Origin: Linyphia triangularis
Taxonomy: Eukaryota; Arthropoda; Arachnida; Araneae; Linyphiidae
NCBI GenBank assembly: GCA_963978545.1
Contig: OZ021721.1
Coordinates: 34,521,348-34,585,347 of the forward strand
DNA: 64,000 nt
Direction: 5' to 3'
In this document: one piece after another, positions 23,912-35,000 of the stretch
Numbering within the stretch: position 1 is the stretch's first letter
How the letters are laid out: each line of letters starts with the position of its first letter
The notes under the pieces: generated by a model
The model's input: the letters and a program-made list of their open reading frames with translations, nothing else
What the model was told of the DNA's origin: nothing
The model's database searches: none
Program-made: the position numbers and the translations under genes

Positions 23912-24091
23912 GAAGGGTTCTTAACATTGAAGCAGACAATTTCTCTACATTTTAGCATGAAAATTTGGGGGGGAGGGGATTGGTTAATTTTATTTTGGTT
24001 TTTAATTTTTTATTGCTTTTTCTACAATTTAAATTTTTTTTTTGGGGGGGGATATATCCCCCTCCCCCCTGGCTATACGCATGGTCGGAGT

Positions 24092-25316
24092 CGTTAATGC
24101 ATGAAGAAGCAGAGTTGGGAATCAAGTTTATTAAAAAAAAGTTTGCAAAGTTACAAGCCACTGTGGGGGGGGGGGGGATTATTAGAGACTACTAAGGGCC
24201 CCATCAATGAGAGGAATAAAACAAAAGACAAATTAAATATTGTTATCAACAACCAGTCTTATCTGTCAAGTTTCAGTTGGATTGAATGATGGCAAGATGG
24301 TTAATTAGTCATCCGAAGTGACAATACAAACAGATATAAAAGTGGCCTTTTTGTGATAGCCTCCAAAACTTCATAGAAAGCATTGTTATTGACAATGACT
24401 CTATCAACCAACTTTCAGCCCAATTGGATGACGGCAAGTGGGTTAGTTAGTCTTCCAAAGCATCAATGAAAGCATGTAGGTAGATTTCAAATTTGAGGCA
24501 TTTTTGATGTCTGAAAAAATACTTTTTTATTTTGGAATTTAAAAACCTGGGGACTGAGATGTTTGCTTTTTCTAAAAATACATATTATTAATAGTTACGA
24601 TGTATAGTATTATAAGAATATATGCCTTGAGCCTTTTTTTCTATGTAAATTTTTTACCGAGCGATTCTAGAAAATAGGCTGTTTGAAATGACAAAATCAA
24701 ATTTCTTTTTCATATTTTACCAATTTTTAATATATAAAATAACTTTGGATAACCTATACATTAAAAAAAAATCTATATTGTAATAAATCTATGAAATATA
24801 TTTGAATTTTTTTTTTAAATTTCTGGTACATATGAAATGTTTTGTGTTGTCCGAGAGAAATTTACCATGAGTTACCAAAGATAATCATATTCAATATTAC
24901 TTAGTAGATGGGACCATTATTTTTTAATATTGCTTTCATAATTCAGTAAGTAAAAAAAAACCATTTTGAAATAAAATCTTGAGCTGAATAAGGGGTTTTT
25001 TGGTTTTCGTAAGGTGAGTAATTTTTTATGTTGTCAGGTCTGTTATCAACTTTTTAACAGCAATTAGTGCAGCCTTATTAACTGCTAGCCACCATACAAA
25101 GTAACTCTGTGAACTATATTTGATCCATAATAAGCCTAAAACGTTTAAACATGGTTGTAAAAAAAAATCAATGATGTTAAATTGTCAGTCGAATTGTCAA
25201 TTACAAATTCTTTTGTGATTTTTGTACATTGTTTAGGTGATTTGACCACAGCCTTGAAATTTCGTATTTAGCTCATTAAGGTATCTTGGGAATCACAAAA
25301 GAACATGAGATAATTC
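24092..25316. repeat. Repeat-like, no gene; G tract and partial internal duplication
   Basis: G13 at 24165-24177. Two similar blocks (TTCAGTTGGATTGAATGATGGCAAG near 24270 and TTTCAGCCCAATTGGATGACGGCAAG near 24410) suggest a decayed internal duplication. The second resembles 42728-42830 in reverse orientation. The rest is AT-rich with nothing recognised. Confidence 0.4.
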
Positions 25317-25760
25317 TACCAATTCAAATTTGAGGGTTCTGGAAAAACTTTACCCTTTTCATCAAAAAATAACCTAATTTCGTTTAACAAACTATCAAAA
25401 TGTTCCAAAACTTCACCTTGACTCAGCAGTTGAACGTTATTGTACATAACCAAACCCGAATATTGAGCATTCACTTCCTCTAATAAATTTGAAAATTGCC
25501 CTTTAGCAAAGAGCATGTACTGCAATAAAATTAACGACTTTCGTTACAACGGAAAGCACAATTTTAAGACAATTTTAAATGTCTTCTGCCAAAAGTGCCT
25601 CTTGGTGCCCGAGGCAGGGAAATTCGATCAAACAGTGTCCTATTTCTTTTGCCAGAAGCTTGCTGAAACCAACATGCTTTCCTATCATGCTTGAAATTCC
25701 ATCAGACGTTATGAATATGATCTTTAGGTCATAGACCCTCGTACTTATTAATTCATACAT
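25317..25760 (-). pseudogene. hAT transposase pseudogene (ZBED5/GTF2IRD2-like class)
   Basis: Going down the - strand: an IIFITSDGISSMIGKHVGF segment; a C-x-GHQEALLAED segment where family members have HCxxHxxxL; a short stretch with VVTKVVNFIAVHAL; then GQFSNLLEEV and LLSQGEVLEHFDSLLNEIRL-type sequence. This order (TDGAPSM, IHCxIHxEAL, VNFIRS, RWLSRGxVLxRF) is that of hAT-derived proteins such as ZBED5 and GTF2IRD2. A stop after AEDI and a frameshift near 25515 break it. W of WLSRG is replaced by L. Confidence 0.7.
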
Positions 25761-26230
25761 AAGGCACTTCCTCTTATCAAGCTGAAAGGAATAAAAAAGA
25801 GTGAGCTTAATATTTATATATTTAAGCTGTGAGCCTGACTAAAGTTTCCAAGTGTTGGGATCATTTCTGGAGGGTACAGACACTTGTACCCATCAAATCA
25901 TACAACAGGCTCTTTCTCTAATCAAGCTGAGAAGAAGAAAAAAAGAATGGCCAAAAATCATGAAATAGTTTTGCTGTAGCCCTGGCTAAAGTTTTGGTCA
26001 GAACCAGAATCAGAAGAGCAATTTTCAAAGGAATTGAATTGTTTACCATGTTCCCTTGTTCAATGTAAATTATGTTTTTCGTGTACTCACCTGGGGCAAC
26101 ATGATAACCAAAAAATCGGGGTTCTAGTTATAATAAAAGCTGAACTGTGAGGGGTCGAAAACGGGCTTAATCTCAGTCTACTTAATATACACTCGCCGAC
26201 TTCACAGCGGAATACTGCTGCATTAATGGA
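25741..26230. repeat. Unclassified repeat family, copy 1
   Basis: This stretch matches 29200-29750 in the same orientation over most of its length, including the words CATCAAATCATACAA, TGGCTAAAGTTTTGGTCA, and ATGTTCCCTTGTTCAATGT. Each copy holds about 1.5 to 2 units of an inner repeat of about 165 bases (GGGTACA...AATCATACA...TCAAGCTGA...GAATGGCC). It abuts the hAT transposase remnant at 25760, so it could be part of that element's non-coding end. No terminal repeats were found. Confidence 0.6.
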
Positions 26231-27862
26231 TTGATGAATACCACATTATTAAAAACGTATTCAAAGTACATTTGAAACACATGAATGTTATGTTTAATAA
26301 TGTAATACGAATTAAAGTCACAAAATCATAAATATTAAAGTATATGCAACTTTGCAAAAAGTTAAACAAATGTAAAACTTAAAAAAATTAATAAAAGGAA
26401 GAAAACAAAAACACAAAAAATTTCAAGAGGAAATATAATGGAAAAATAATTAGTTTTGATTTTATTTATTTATTTTGCTTTTCACTACTGCTAAAATTTT
26501 AGATTTAGGAATGACTATTTTTAATTTATGGGTGCCCACCTGCCCATTAAAATATTCCTAGTAGTTGCTGTAAAACAACTCAGAGACTGAGAACTGTTAC
26601 AAATAAAAAAATCTTTTAAATTAACCAAAAATCACCAAATCCTTGTTGTGCATATTGTTTGTTCAGATTGTGTGATTCATGACATTGTGCAATTGTTGCA
26701 CAATGTCATTTATGTAATTTTTTATCAGAATGCCAAAACTAATGGTCTGTGCATTTGTGAATTATTTAGAGTTTAATAAATTTGATTAATTTCAATAAAA
26801 TATTTTTGTTTTTGTTTTGTTACATATAGCTAAAACGAGTATCAACCATGCATATAATGAAAGTGATTTCTGTTTCCTCGCTAGACCCAAAGGTTCATCA
26901 GCGGTAAAGTATACAGTTTTATACTTTGAAGCAGTAATTATAAATAATTTACTTTTATATACTGGATATATAATATAATTCATATCTTAATAACTTTACC
27001 TTGTGTTCAACCTATTCTTAAAAGTATTTTTTTTTTAACAAAATAAGTAGAAAGTGCTTTAAATATTTAAAATCCAAATATCTGGGTTTTAAAAACTATC
27101 CTTGTTTCATAATTTTTCTAACGGTTATTGTGAAGAACTTTTAAGTGGAAATTCTTTCTACAAAAGACTGGTTTAATTTGTAGAATTGTTTTATTTATTT
27201 ATTACCATCATTACATATCAAGAATTATAAATATTAATATAATATAAATTACCATATCACAGTTGTAATTCAAATAAGAGTTCATTGCAGGGTAATTTGT
27301 GGATGACCTTTCTGTTTTAGACCTGTTATTTTTTACCACAAATTATGCAGTATCTAAAAAGTTTTTGTTCAAAGGTTTCAGTATCTGTAGTCAAATTTTA
27401 AAAGGTAATAAAAATTAAATCACTTTGGATAGTTTACAGTATGTGTCAATTAAAGTGTAAAATATGTCTCGCAAAAATAAAATACTGTAATTTAAAGTTT
27501 TAAAAGTCTCAATTGGCTTAATGCAAAGTATAAAAGGTCATTAATATTTTATTTTTTATGTGCTTTTCTAATATTTGACTTTAAAAGCATCACTTACATC
27601 GTTGATTAGAACTGTTTTTCTTCCACTCCTAAAGATTTTAATAATTTGTAATCTGTAGCTATTTATTTCTATATTGCACTGTATTACAAATAAATAATTT
27701 AAAAAAATTAACTTGTTCAATAATATGCACAAAATGAGTAAGATACGGTCGATGGATGTTTTAGTGTGAATATTCATATTGTCGCTTTAATATCAAAATG
27801 ACCTTATGGACAACACCGTTAGATTCACATACAACTCTTTGTATTGAGAGCAACAGTAAATG
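26231..27862. other. AT-rich DNA with one perfect hairpin; no gene
   Basis: At 26679-26709, ATGACATTGTGCAA is followed after TTG by its exact reverse complement (14-base stem, 3-base loop). Nothing else was recognised. Confidence 0.45.
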
Positions 27863-28364
27863 CAGGTTTTCCGTGCATATGGAAAGTCAGGAAAAGTCAT
27901 GAGTTTGGACATTGGGTAAATTTTTTCATGGAGTTAGTCATGATTTTGAGCAAAAAAATTAACATAAGTCTTGGAAAAATAATGAATTTCAAGGATTCTT
28001 ATAAACATCTTAAGTAGTTATAAGTGCATATATTCATATAAGAACTGAAATGAACTAATTTTTTTGTCTTCTTAACGCAATGTTCTACCATTTTACATTG
28101 TTCATACCAAAATATTTGATTTTTGACTATATAATTTATTATTTTTAGTTTATTCCTTCTTCAAATGTTTCCTTTTTATTAAAGATTGATTAGCTTCATC
28201 ATTTTATTGTTGATTATTTACTATGTTCGTGTTAGTAAAATTCATATATATAAAATTTTTTTTTTTTTTGTATGTGTGATGCGATTTCTTGAGTCATGGG
28301 AAATTATTTGCTGCAGTTTTGATAAGTCATGGATTCGTGACATTTTATTTTGGCAGAAACCCTG
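27863..28364. mobile_element. Possible hAT-type MITE
   Basis: Left CAGGTTTTCCGTGCATATGG and reverse complement of the right end CAGGGTTTCTGCC share an eroded inverted start, and AGTCATG/CATGACT words follow inward on both sides. The flanks share TAAAT but no full 8-base duplication. The ends resemble those of the element at 23535. Structural call only. Confidence 0.4.
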
Positions 28365-28774
28365 TAAATATCATGATCAAATATTGTAGAGATATTTAGA
28401 TTTGCAATCCAAATCCTTTTCATTTCTATTAAGTAGAAATCCTCCTTACCACATCAAGAAAATTTTCATAATTGAAAATAGGTACCACTACTTATAAGTT
28501 GAGTACAAAAACATGCAAATATATACTAAAAAGTAAATAATAAAAAGCAAGACATACAAAAAAATGCATGCTTTATATGTGAAACAGAGGATTGCTTGCT
28601 TTACATACCAATAAATATCTATAAAAAAAATGTTTTTAGTTACAAGAACTTTGGCTTCAAGTTTGAAATGTAAGACATTTTATTATTTTAAGAAAACCTC
28701 AAGCAATCTTCGGTGGGGCTTTAAAGTATCAGGCTCGTGAACAGAAGATGTGTGGTTCAAAACCTACCAAAAAC

Positions 28775-28950
28775 GGTATAGTGGTTAGCGTGCTAGCTTC
28801 TGGACCGCGAGGTTGCGGGTTCGAGTCCCGTGTTAGGCATGGCTGTTTGTAAATGTATGTTGGCTTGTCTAATGACGAAAGTTTCGGCGCATTATAGCCC
28901 TCGTGTTGCTGACGGCGCCAGATAATCTGAAAACAACCAACCAACCAAAC
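28775..28950 (+). repeat. tRNA-derived SINE with CCAA tail, copy 1
   Basis: GGTATAGTGGTTAGCGTG supplies a pol III A box and GGTTCGAGTCC an exact B box, 33 bases apart, as in tRNA genes. About 110 bases of body follow, ending ACAACCAACCAACCAAAC. The same unit appears inverted at 52276-52446 with roughly 90 percent identity by eye. The frames it creates on the opposite strand are spurious. Confidence 0.85.
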
Positions 28951-29199
28951 ACCTTTAAAACTTTATTTTAAACTGAAAGTGGTTTTCTAACTCAAAGTGG
29001 AAACACTTGTTTTCAGAGCTTTGATAAGAATGTAATTTAATTGAAAAATAATTAAATTTTACTTTTTTCTAATTACACTGTTTTAAAAGTTCAACTTAAT
29101 GTGTGAAAGGTGAATATCTGAAATCCGTTTACCCTTTTTAATTAGTCATTACCCGGGCTAAAATTCCCAACTTCCGAGATCATTGGGGGGGGGGGGGAT

Positions 29200-29750
29200 A
29201 CAAACTCTTGTACCCATTAATTCATACTACAGGCACTTTCTTTTATCAAACTAAGAGGAATAAAAAAAAAGAATGGCCTGAATTTTTTAATGCATTTAAG
29301 CTGTAGGCCTGGCTAAAATTCACAAGTATCGGGATGATTTTCAGCGGGTACAAATCCTCACACCCATCAAATCATACAAAAGGCACTCTATTCAAGCTGA
29401 AAAGAATAAAAAAAGGATGTCCAAAAATCATAATAGTTTTTGCTGTAACTCTGGCTAAAGTTTTGGTCACAATCAGAAGAAGAAAATTCCGGGGACTTCG
29501 ACGATTTTCAAACAATTTTTTTGCTATGTTCCCTTGTTCAATGTTAACAATTATGTTATTTTTCTTCTTCTAACTCGGGACAACACAATGCAAAAATAAA
29601 AAATTAAAAAATCAGAGTTCTAGCTATAATAGAAGCTGATCTGTGATGGGTTGAAAACTGGCCTAAGCTCGGTCAACATTATATACACTTGCATGTTTGC
29701 CGCTTTGATATCGTACGCGGCAACAGAACACTGCCGCATTTGTTGATTAA
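29200..29750. repeat. Unclassified repeat family, copy 2
   Basis: Direct-orientation copy of 25741-26230. G13 precedes it at 29185-29197, and two inner units of about 165 bases (starting near 29205 and 29345) are visible. No coding capacity. Confidence 0.6.
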
Positions 29751-31169
29751 ACCAGAATCAAAGTCCAATGGAAACCACATAATATCATTCCATATTTTGA
29801 TTTATCATTGAAAAAAATTGTGAGACTTCATAATACCAAATTTCATAAATTTTCAATATTTGGTTAATGATTTAATTGATGATAAGCAAATGATCGACAA
29901 ATGACAAAACAAAAAACATTGTTTTTTAGGCATAAGTTATTAAATAATGTTTTATTTTTCATTTCAAACAATAGTCTTTAAAAACCAAACCTAAATAATG
30001 TATTACCTCAAGATGAAACTATTTTAATTATCAATATTTAATTAACAAAACGATTTCTAAAATTTTATAAACATTATTTGCTTTTCTTCGCTATATTCAG
30101 AATGGACTACACATAAGAAATATTTTTCTTTCTAGTTTAGGGTTGGGTTGCCACAATATTAAAATTTTTTCAAAAGCACAGTTTTATCAGGGATGTACAA
30201 TAAATGTGTAAGTCTATTTCTGTGTTGCCTCCAAAACTTTTTTCCGCTATACTTTCAGTTCAAAATTGACAGAATTCGTAAACACATTTTGTTCATACCC
30301 AACTTGCCTTTCTAAGTAGCAAAATTTGAGATTTAGGGTATGGAAAGTTTATCAGATCTAATGAAGTGGTAAATTTTAGGATTTGTTTTAAAGTTTTCGA
30401 AGCTTTAACAAAATAAATCAGTAATTGGTCCTCGTGCTTGAACACAGTTTTTAATTAAGACTTTTAGACAAAAAATACATTTATTTCTTCAATTTCGTCC
30501 TTTGTTTACTATACCTCCTGAAAACAATTAGAAAGTCACCAGTTTATCACACCTGTGTATGGACTTAAGACAAGGTATTTGACAATCTACATACATGTGA
30601 TTTTCTTCAAATGTCATCAGCAGCATCTGCTAAAAAACTCGTCATCCGTGAAAATTTTGAAAATAGATAAGTATTCAAATTTTTTTTTGGAAATCGTATT
30701 GAAAAGACTTTTTTCGTTCCTCATTCCCGAAATTTTTTGTTTTTCAACTGATGTTTCAAGGCCGTTCGATCTATCTTCTTTTTTCATGATTTCGATCATG
30801 GTTTGCCTTTGTCACATGGTCTTGCGGTTTGGGGGAAATTAGAAGTGATACTGCGCTAATAGATGTAATTAAGTTTTTTTCTGGTTCGTGAGAAACTGAA
30901 ATTTTGAGACACAAGAATAAAATGCTTAGTTGAATTTGGCAGAATTGCATATTTTCCGGATGCGGTTAAAAATTTATCAATTAATTCATAGGTATAAGTT
31001 AATTATGAATGTTATAGAATGGGACACATACGTTGTACATGACTTTAAATTTGGTAAAATGCATGTTCTATATGTAGATCTAGCCTACAAGCTGAATGAT
31101 TGATTTTATCCGGATTCTGGTTAAGGCATTAAAAAAATTTGAATTATCCAATTACTCTTTGCAGGATGG
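29751..31169. other. No gene seen
   Basis: AT-rich. Words such as TTTTCCGGATGCGG (30953) and TTTATCCGGATTC (31106) resemble pogo/Tigger ends but cannot be paired reliably. The 5' start exon of GDPGP1 should lie upstream of 31937; I searched this stretch and did not find it. Confidence 0.35.
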
Positions 31170-31410
31170 AGTTGAGAACATAACTTCAAGTGGAAAATCA
31201 CTTTTCTTTACTATAATTACAATAAAAGTAGTCCTTGAATTCATATGGATTCTGGATTTACAAATCACACATATTCCGAAAACGAATATATTTGTATGCA
31301 ATAAACGCAAGAATAAATTGATGCGTGGTGTGAAAATTTCTTTTGGATTAAAATTCTGGATTAACCAGACTTTTCGGAGAACTATCGCTGGAACATGTTT
31401 TCCAGATGCT
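31170..31410. repeat. Left arm of a distant inverted repeat
   Basis: AAAGTAGTCC, then ATATGGATTCTGGATTTACAA, then ACGAATATATTTGTAT-type text here recurs reverse-complemented at 40880-41110. The 120-codon frame at 31096-31458 runs across it and is not supported as a gene. Confidence 0.6.
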
Positions 31411-31458
31411 GTGGGTAATGGAATTTCGATTATAAAACTCCCTTTCTTATACAGTTAA

Positions 31459-31639
31459 CCCTTTGCACTCCAGAGGTGACTCTTACTCACCATTTGGTTT
31501 GATACGGAAATTTGATGCAAAGCCTGTTTATGTTTAGTTTCTTTGAAGCGGATCTGCAACCACGAACCGAACTAAATTCGTTGCGAAATGTCTCGAATTG
31601 ATGGTACCTATTCGCGAAAAAAGTCTCGAGTGCAAAGGG
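31459..31639. mobile_element. piggyBac-type MITE at TTAA
   Basis: The 181-base unit begins CCCTTTGCACTC and ends GAGTGCAAAGGG, a perfect 12-base inverted repeat. TTAA lies on both sides (31455-31458 and 31640-31643). TTAA duplication with CCC...GGG ends is the hallmark of piggyBac elements. No coding capacity. It lies 297 bases upstream of the first visible GDPGP1 exon. Confidence 0.85.
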
Positions 31640-31936
31640 TTAAAACAAGCCAGCAGTGGAGGTTCGTGGGGCCAGTACAGCCAGCCTAAGGAACTTTTAA
31701 ACCACAAATGTATCCAATCGTTCATCGGTGTTTCAGAAAGTAGAAATATACTTGTTATAAATGAGGCAATATGAAGTTAAAGTAGTCCGCACAAAAACAT
31801 CCTCAAAAGACATGTTTCAACTTTGAATTAGACGAGCACTCGTTTAAGAATTAATGTGTTTAAAAGTTTTCCTTTTGATTTCTGCGATCCAATATTTTTT
31901 CTCAAAATTTTAACTTCGATTTGTTTGTTAATTTAG

Positions 31937-32053
31937 TTGGATACTCTGTTACAAACAAGTTGGGAAGATAAAATGAACCAAGGCCTCTTTAGATATGAGC
32001 TTGGAGATCTGAAAACTAAACGTCTTCCTGGAAAGTATAGCTTCATTGTGCAG
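31937..32053 (+). CDS. GDPGP1: GDPGP1 exon A (39 codons)
   Basis: Acceptor TTTGTTAATTTAG, donor CAG|GTAAGT. Both ends are phase 0. It encodes [20 protein letters not shown] and then [19 protein letters not shown], matching the conserved N-terminal (F/L)D..L...W....GLFRY....L.T..LPG block. The internal ATG at 31973 lies inside the conserved block and is not the real start, because homology continues upstream of it to the acceptor. Confidence 0.9.
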
Positions 32054-35000
32054 GTAAGTGTGCTTTTAGAAGATAAGTTGTACAATATAAGATATTAAAA
32101 CACACGTCATGTTATGTTTATTTGTCAACTTTTTAAACATTACAGTATAAACCCGATTATCCGGCATTCAATCAACCGGAAAGTTCATTTATTAGTACTT
32201 TTTGAAAATCTAGTTTGGTGAGAAAATTAGCGTAATTCCGCCAAAATACCACCATTTAATATTTCGAAGTTATGTGGGGTTTTGGATTTTGATGGTTTTT
32301 AATTCTTAATGATGAAATAGTTGACTGAATTTGCACTGATAAGAAATAAATATGTAATAATAAAAAGTTATGTTTTTTTTTTGTGTGCAAAATTCCGGTC
32401 TATCCAAAATGCTGAAGTGTCTTAGTCAGCCTACACCGAATTTTCTGCAAAGAAGCATCCCTTACTAAAATCCTAAGGTATTTTTAAGGTATTTTCAAGG
32501 TTTTTTTTTTCAAGGTATTTATTAGGTATTTTTAAGGTATTTTTACCTACTAAATGGTGCAGATTAAAACCTTAAACAGGTTTTCCATAATACCTGTCCC
32601 AAGATATTTTATATAAACCTAAACGGTTTCTTAGAATACCTTTCAACAAGGTATTTTATGTAAACCTAAACGGTTTCCTAGAATATCTTTCAACAAGGTA
32701 TTTTATATATACCTAAACGGTTTCCTAGAATACCTTCCAACAAGGTATTTTATATATACCTAAACGGTTTCCTAGAATACCTTCCAACAAGGTATTTTAT
32801 ATAAACCTAAACGGTTTCCTAGAATACCTTTCAACAAGGTATTTTATATAAACCTAAACGGTTTCCTAGAATACCTTTTAATAAGGTATTTTATAAAAAC
32901 CTAAACAGTTTTTTAGAATACTTTTTAAGGAGGTATTCTATATAAACCTGAATGGTTTTTTCTAGAATACCTTTCAATAAGGTATTTACCTAAACAGTTT
33001 CCTCGAACATCTGTCAATGAAGTACATTAAAATAAACCTAAAAGGTAAACCACAAATAATTTTAAAATATGTAGAAGTTTTTTTTGACAAAATTTCCACA
33101 ATATTTTTTAAAAACATATTTTAATAGACCTCAGAAGGAATTTTTAGAAATCTAATAAAACCTAGGAAAACTATTACATTCTATTTTACTGTGTATAAAA
33201 GAGAACCAATAACTTTGAAACAATTATCATACAAATAATTTTTATTAATATGTACTTAACACTATTTTACATTAGGATAATCATTTTTAGGATATGTATT
33301 TTTTACTCAACCAACCCTGTTGGGCCTTGAGCCTGTTTGTTTTAAATTTTTTTCTTCTTTTCTCTGCAACTTTGTTTTCGGCGTAAATTTGCAAGAATTT
33401 CCAGATTGAGGCTGTCCTGTCTGGATCTTCCACCTGTATCTTGCATAAGAATAGACATGGTTTACTGTACCGGTCACCCCAAGAAACTTCAGATGATACT
33501 TGTTAAAAAGCCCTAAAAATATAAAATTGCTATAAAATGAGGCATACAATACATATTCAAAAGAACAAGTTATTCGGAGGCTACAAAATTCAACCCATCT
33601 TTATTTGCCCCCGAAATATTTTCATTTCAAAGCGGCTCTAAAAGTAGTACAAAATAATGCTTATTTTGATTTCTATAAGAAACTAATTAGACGTCAAGTC
33701 CGTATTTGTTTAACAGCTCCCCATATATTAACACAGGTAGTAAATCAAATTATGAAGAGTATAGCTACTAATTTAACAACACGAAGGGTACTAATTTAAC
33801 AATTCATTTGAGAAAATACCAAGAAATAAGTGATAATCAGAATTAATTTTAAATATTAGCCTTTAATTTTATATTTTTTAAACAACCCTGAACACATTTA
33901 AAAGATTACTCTGAAAACTTGAATACCCATTGAAAATCATGATTGTATCTATATGTATATTCTTACATTTCTATTTCTGGATTTTAAAATATACTCAAGT
34001 GTTTATTTTACCTTCTGAATATTTAATTTTTTTTATAGCAGAATGTGTGCAATATTTTGTAACATAAGTTAAGTGAGGAAGTAGTTCCTCGATATTAGCG
34101 AGATCAGTTCTTGAAACATTGACTTTTTTTGCATTATCAAACACATAATGTGAACGAATTCTCAATTTTCTCCAAGACCTGCACTAAAGAAATATTTTAT
34201 GGGAAAACAATCAACTACGCTTGTCCAGATAAAAGCGTCAATTTGAAATTTCTATTTAATATGAATAACAATTTTAAATCCTCATAATAATAGTTTGATA
34301 TTTTTAGCCAGGGCATATATGATTTGTTTCGAAATCAGAAACAAACGATAAAATCATAATTTTTTTTTCAAAATCAAAAACCCTGTCACACTTTTCCAAT
34401 ATTCCAACCTATCTAAGAATTCATAAAGAAAGATTACTTTCTCACCATCAAGAGAAGCTAGCAAAAGTTCTTAAAATAATATGTGCCTTTTACATTTCAC
34501 TTCATAATTGGTTAAGTATAATAATACAATTTCCGGTGTGAAAATTTATATGTCAGGGACAAGGTTGCAACCCCTTCCCCCTCCCGTTACATAAAACAAC
34601 TTAATATACCTTTTTCCCTGTTTATTCACATATCTAAAAATATTTATATATCCCGGACCCCCAATTCCCCATCGATATTACCCCTCCAAAATTAATTTCC
34701 CCATCAATACAGTCATTCCAAAATCCAATTTTCCTTTAATACTGCTATTCCAAAATCTATTTCCCTATCAATACCCTCCCTCCAAAATTTATTTTTCCTT
34801 CAATACTGCTATTCTAAAATTTATTTCCTTATCAATACCACCATTCCAAAATTAATTTTTCCTTTAATACTGGTATGCCAAAATCTATTTCCCTATCATT
34901 ACCCTCCCTTCCAAAATTTATTTCCCCATCAATACCACCATTCCAAAATCCATTTTTCCTTCAATACTGCTATTCCAAAATATATTTCCCTATCATTACC

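Larger units (their letters stand above)
22000..24083 (-). mobile_element. hAT transposon with imperfect 8-bp TSD, carrying nested insertions
   Basis: Left end CAGGGGCGTAGCCAGG and reverse complement of the right end CATGCGTATAGCCAGG match at 12 of 16 positions. Each is followed inside by a G-run and GATATA. The flanks GTCAGAGT (21992-21999) and GTCGGAGT (24084-24091) differ at one base of eight. A transposase C-terminus lies on the - strand at 22998-23186. Within the element sit a foldback element (22067-22787) and a possible small MITE (23535-23911), so it is older than both. Confidence 0.72.

Noticed and set aside
28729..28944. 71-codon - strand frame with [18 protein letters not shown]
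   Set aside because: Antisense reading of the tRNA-derived SINE; the same frame appears in the inverted copy at 52169-52483.
31096..31458. 120-codon + strand frame
   Set aside because: It crosses a repeat that recurs inverted at 40880-41110 and has no recognisable domain.
33605..33799. Protein-like + strand frame [16 protein letters not shown]
   Set aside because: Marginal acceptor and weak donor, no family match. It would be phase-compatible with 42446 but the evidence is too thin to call.
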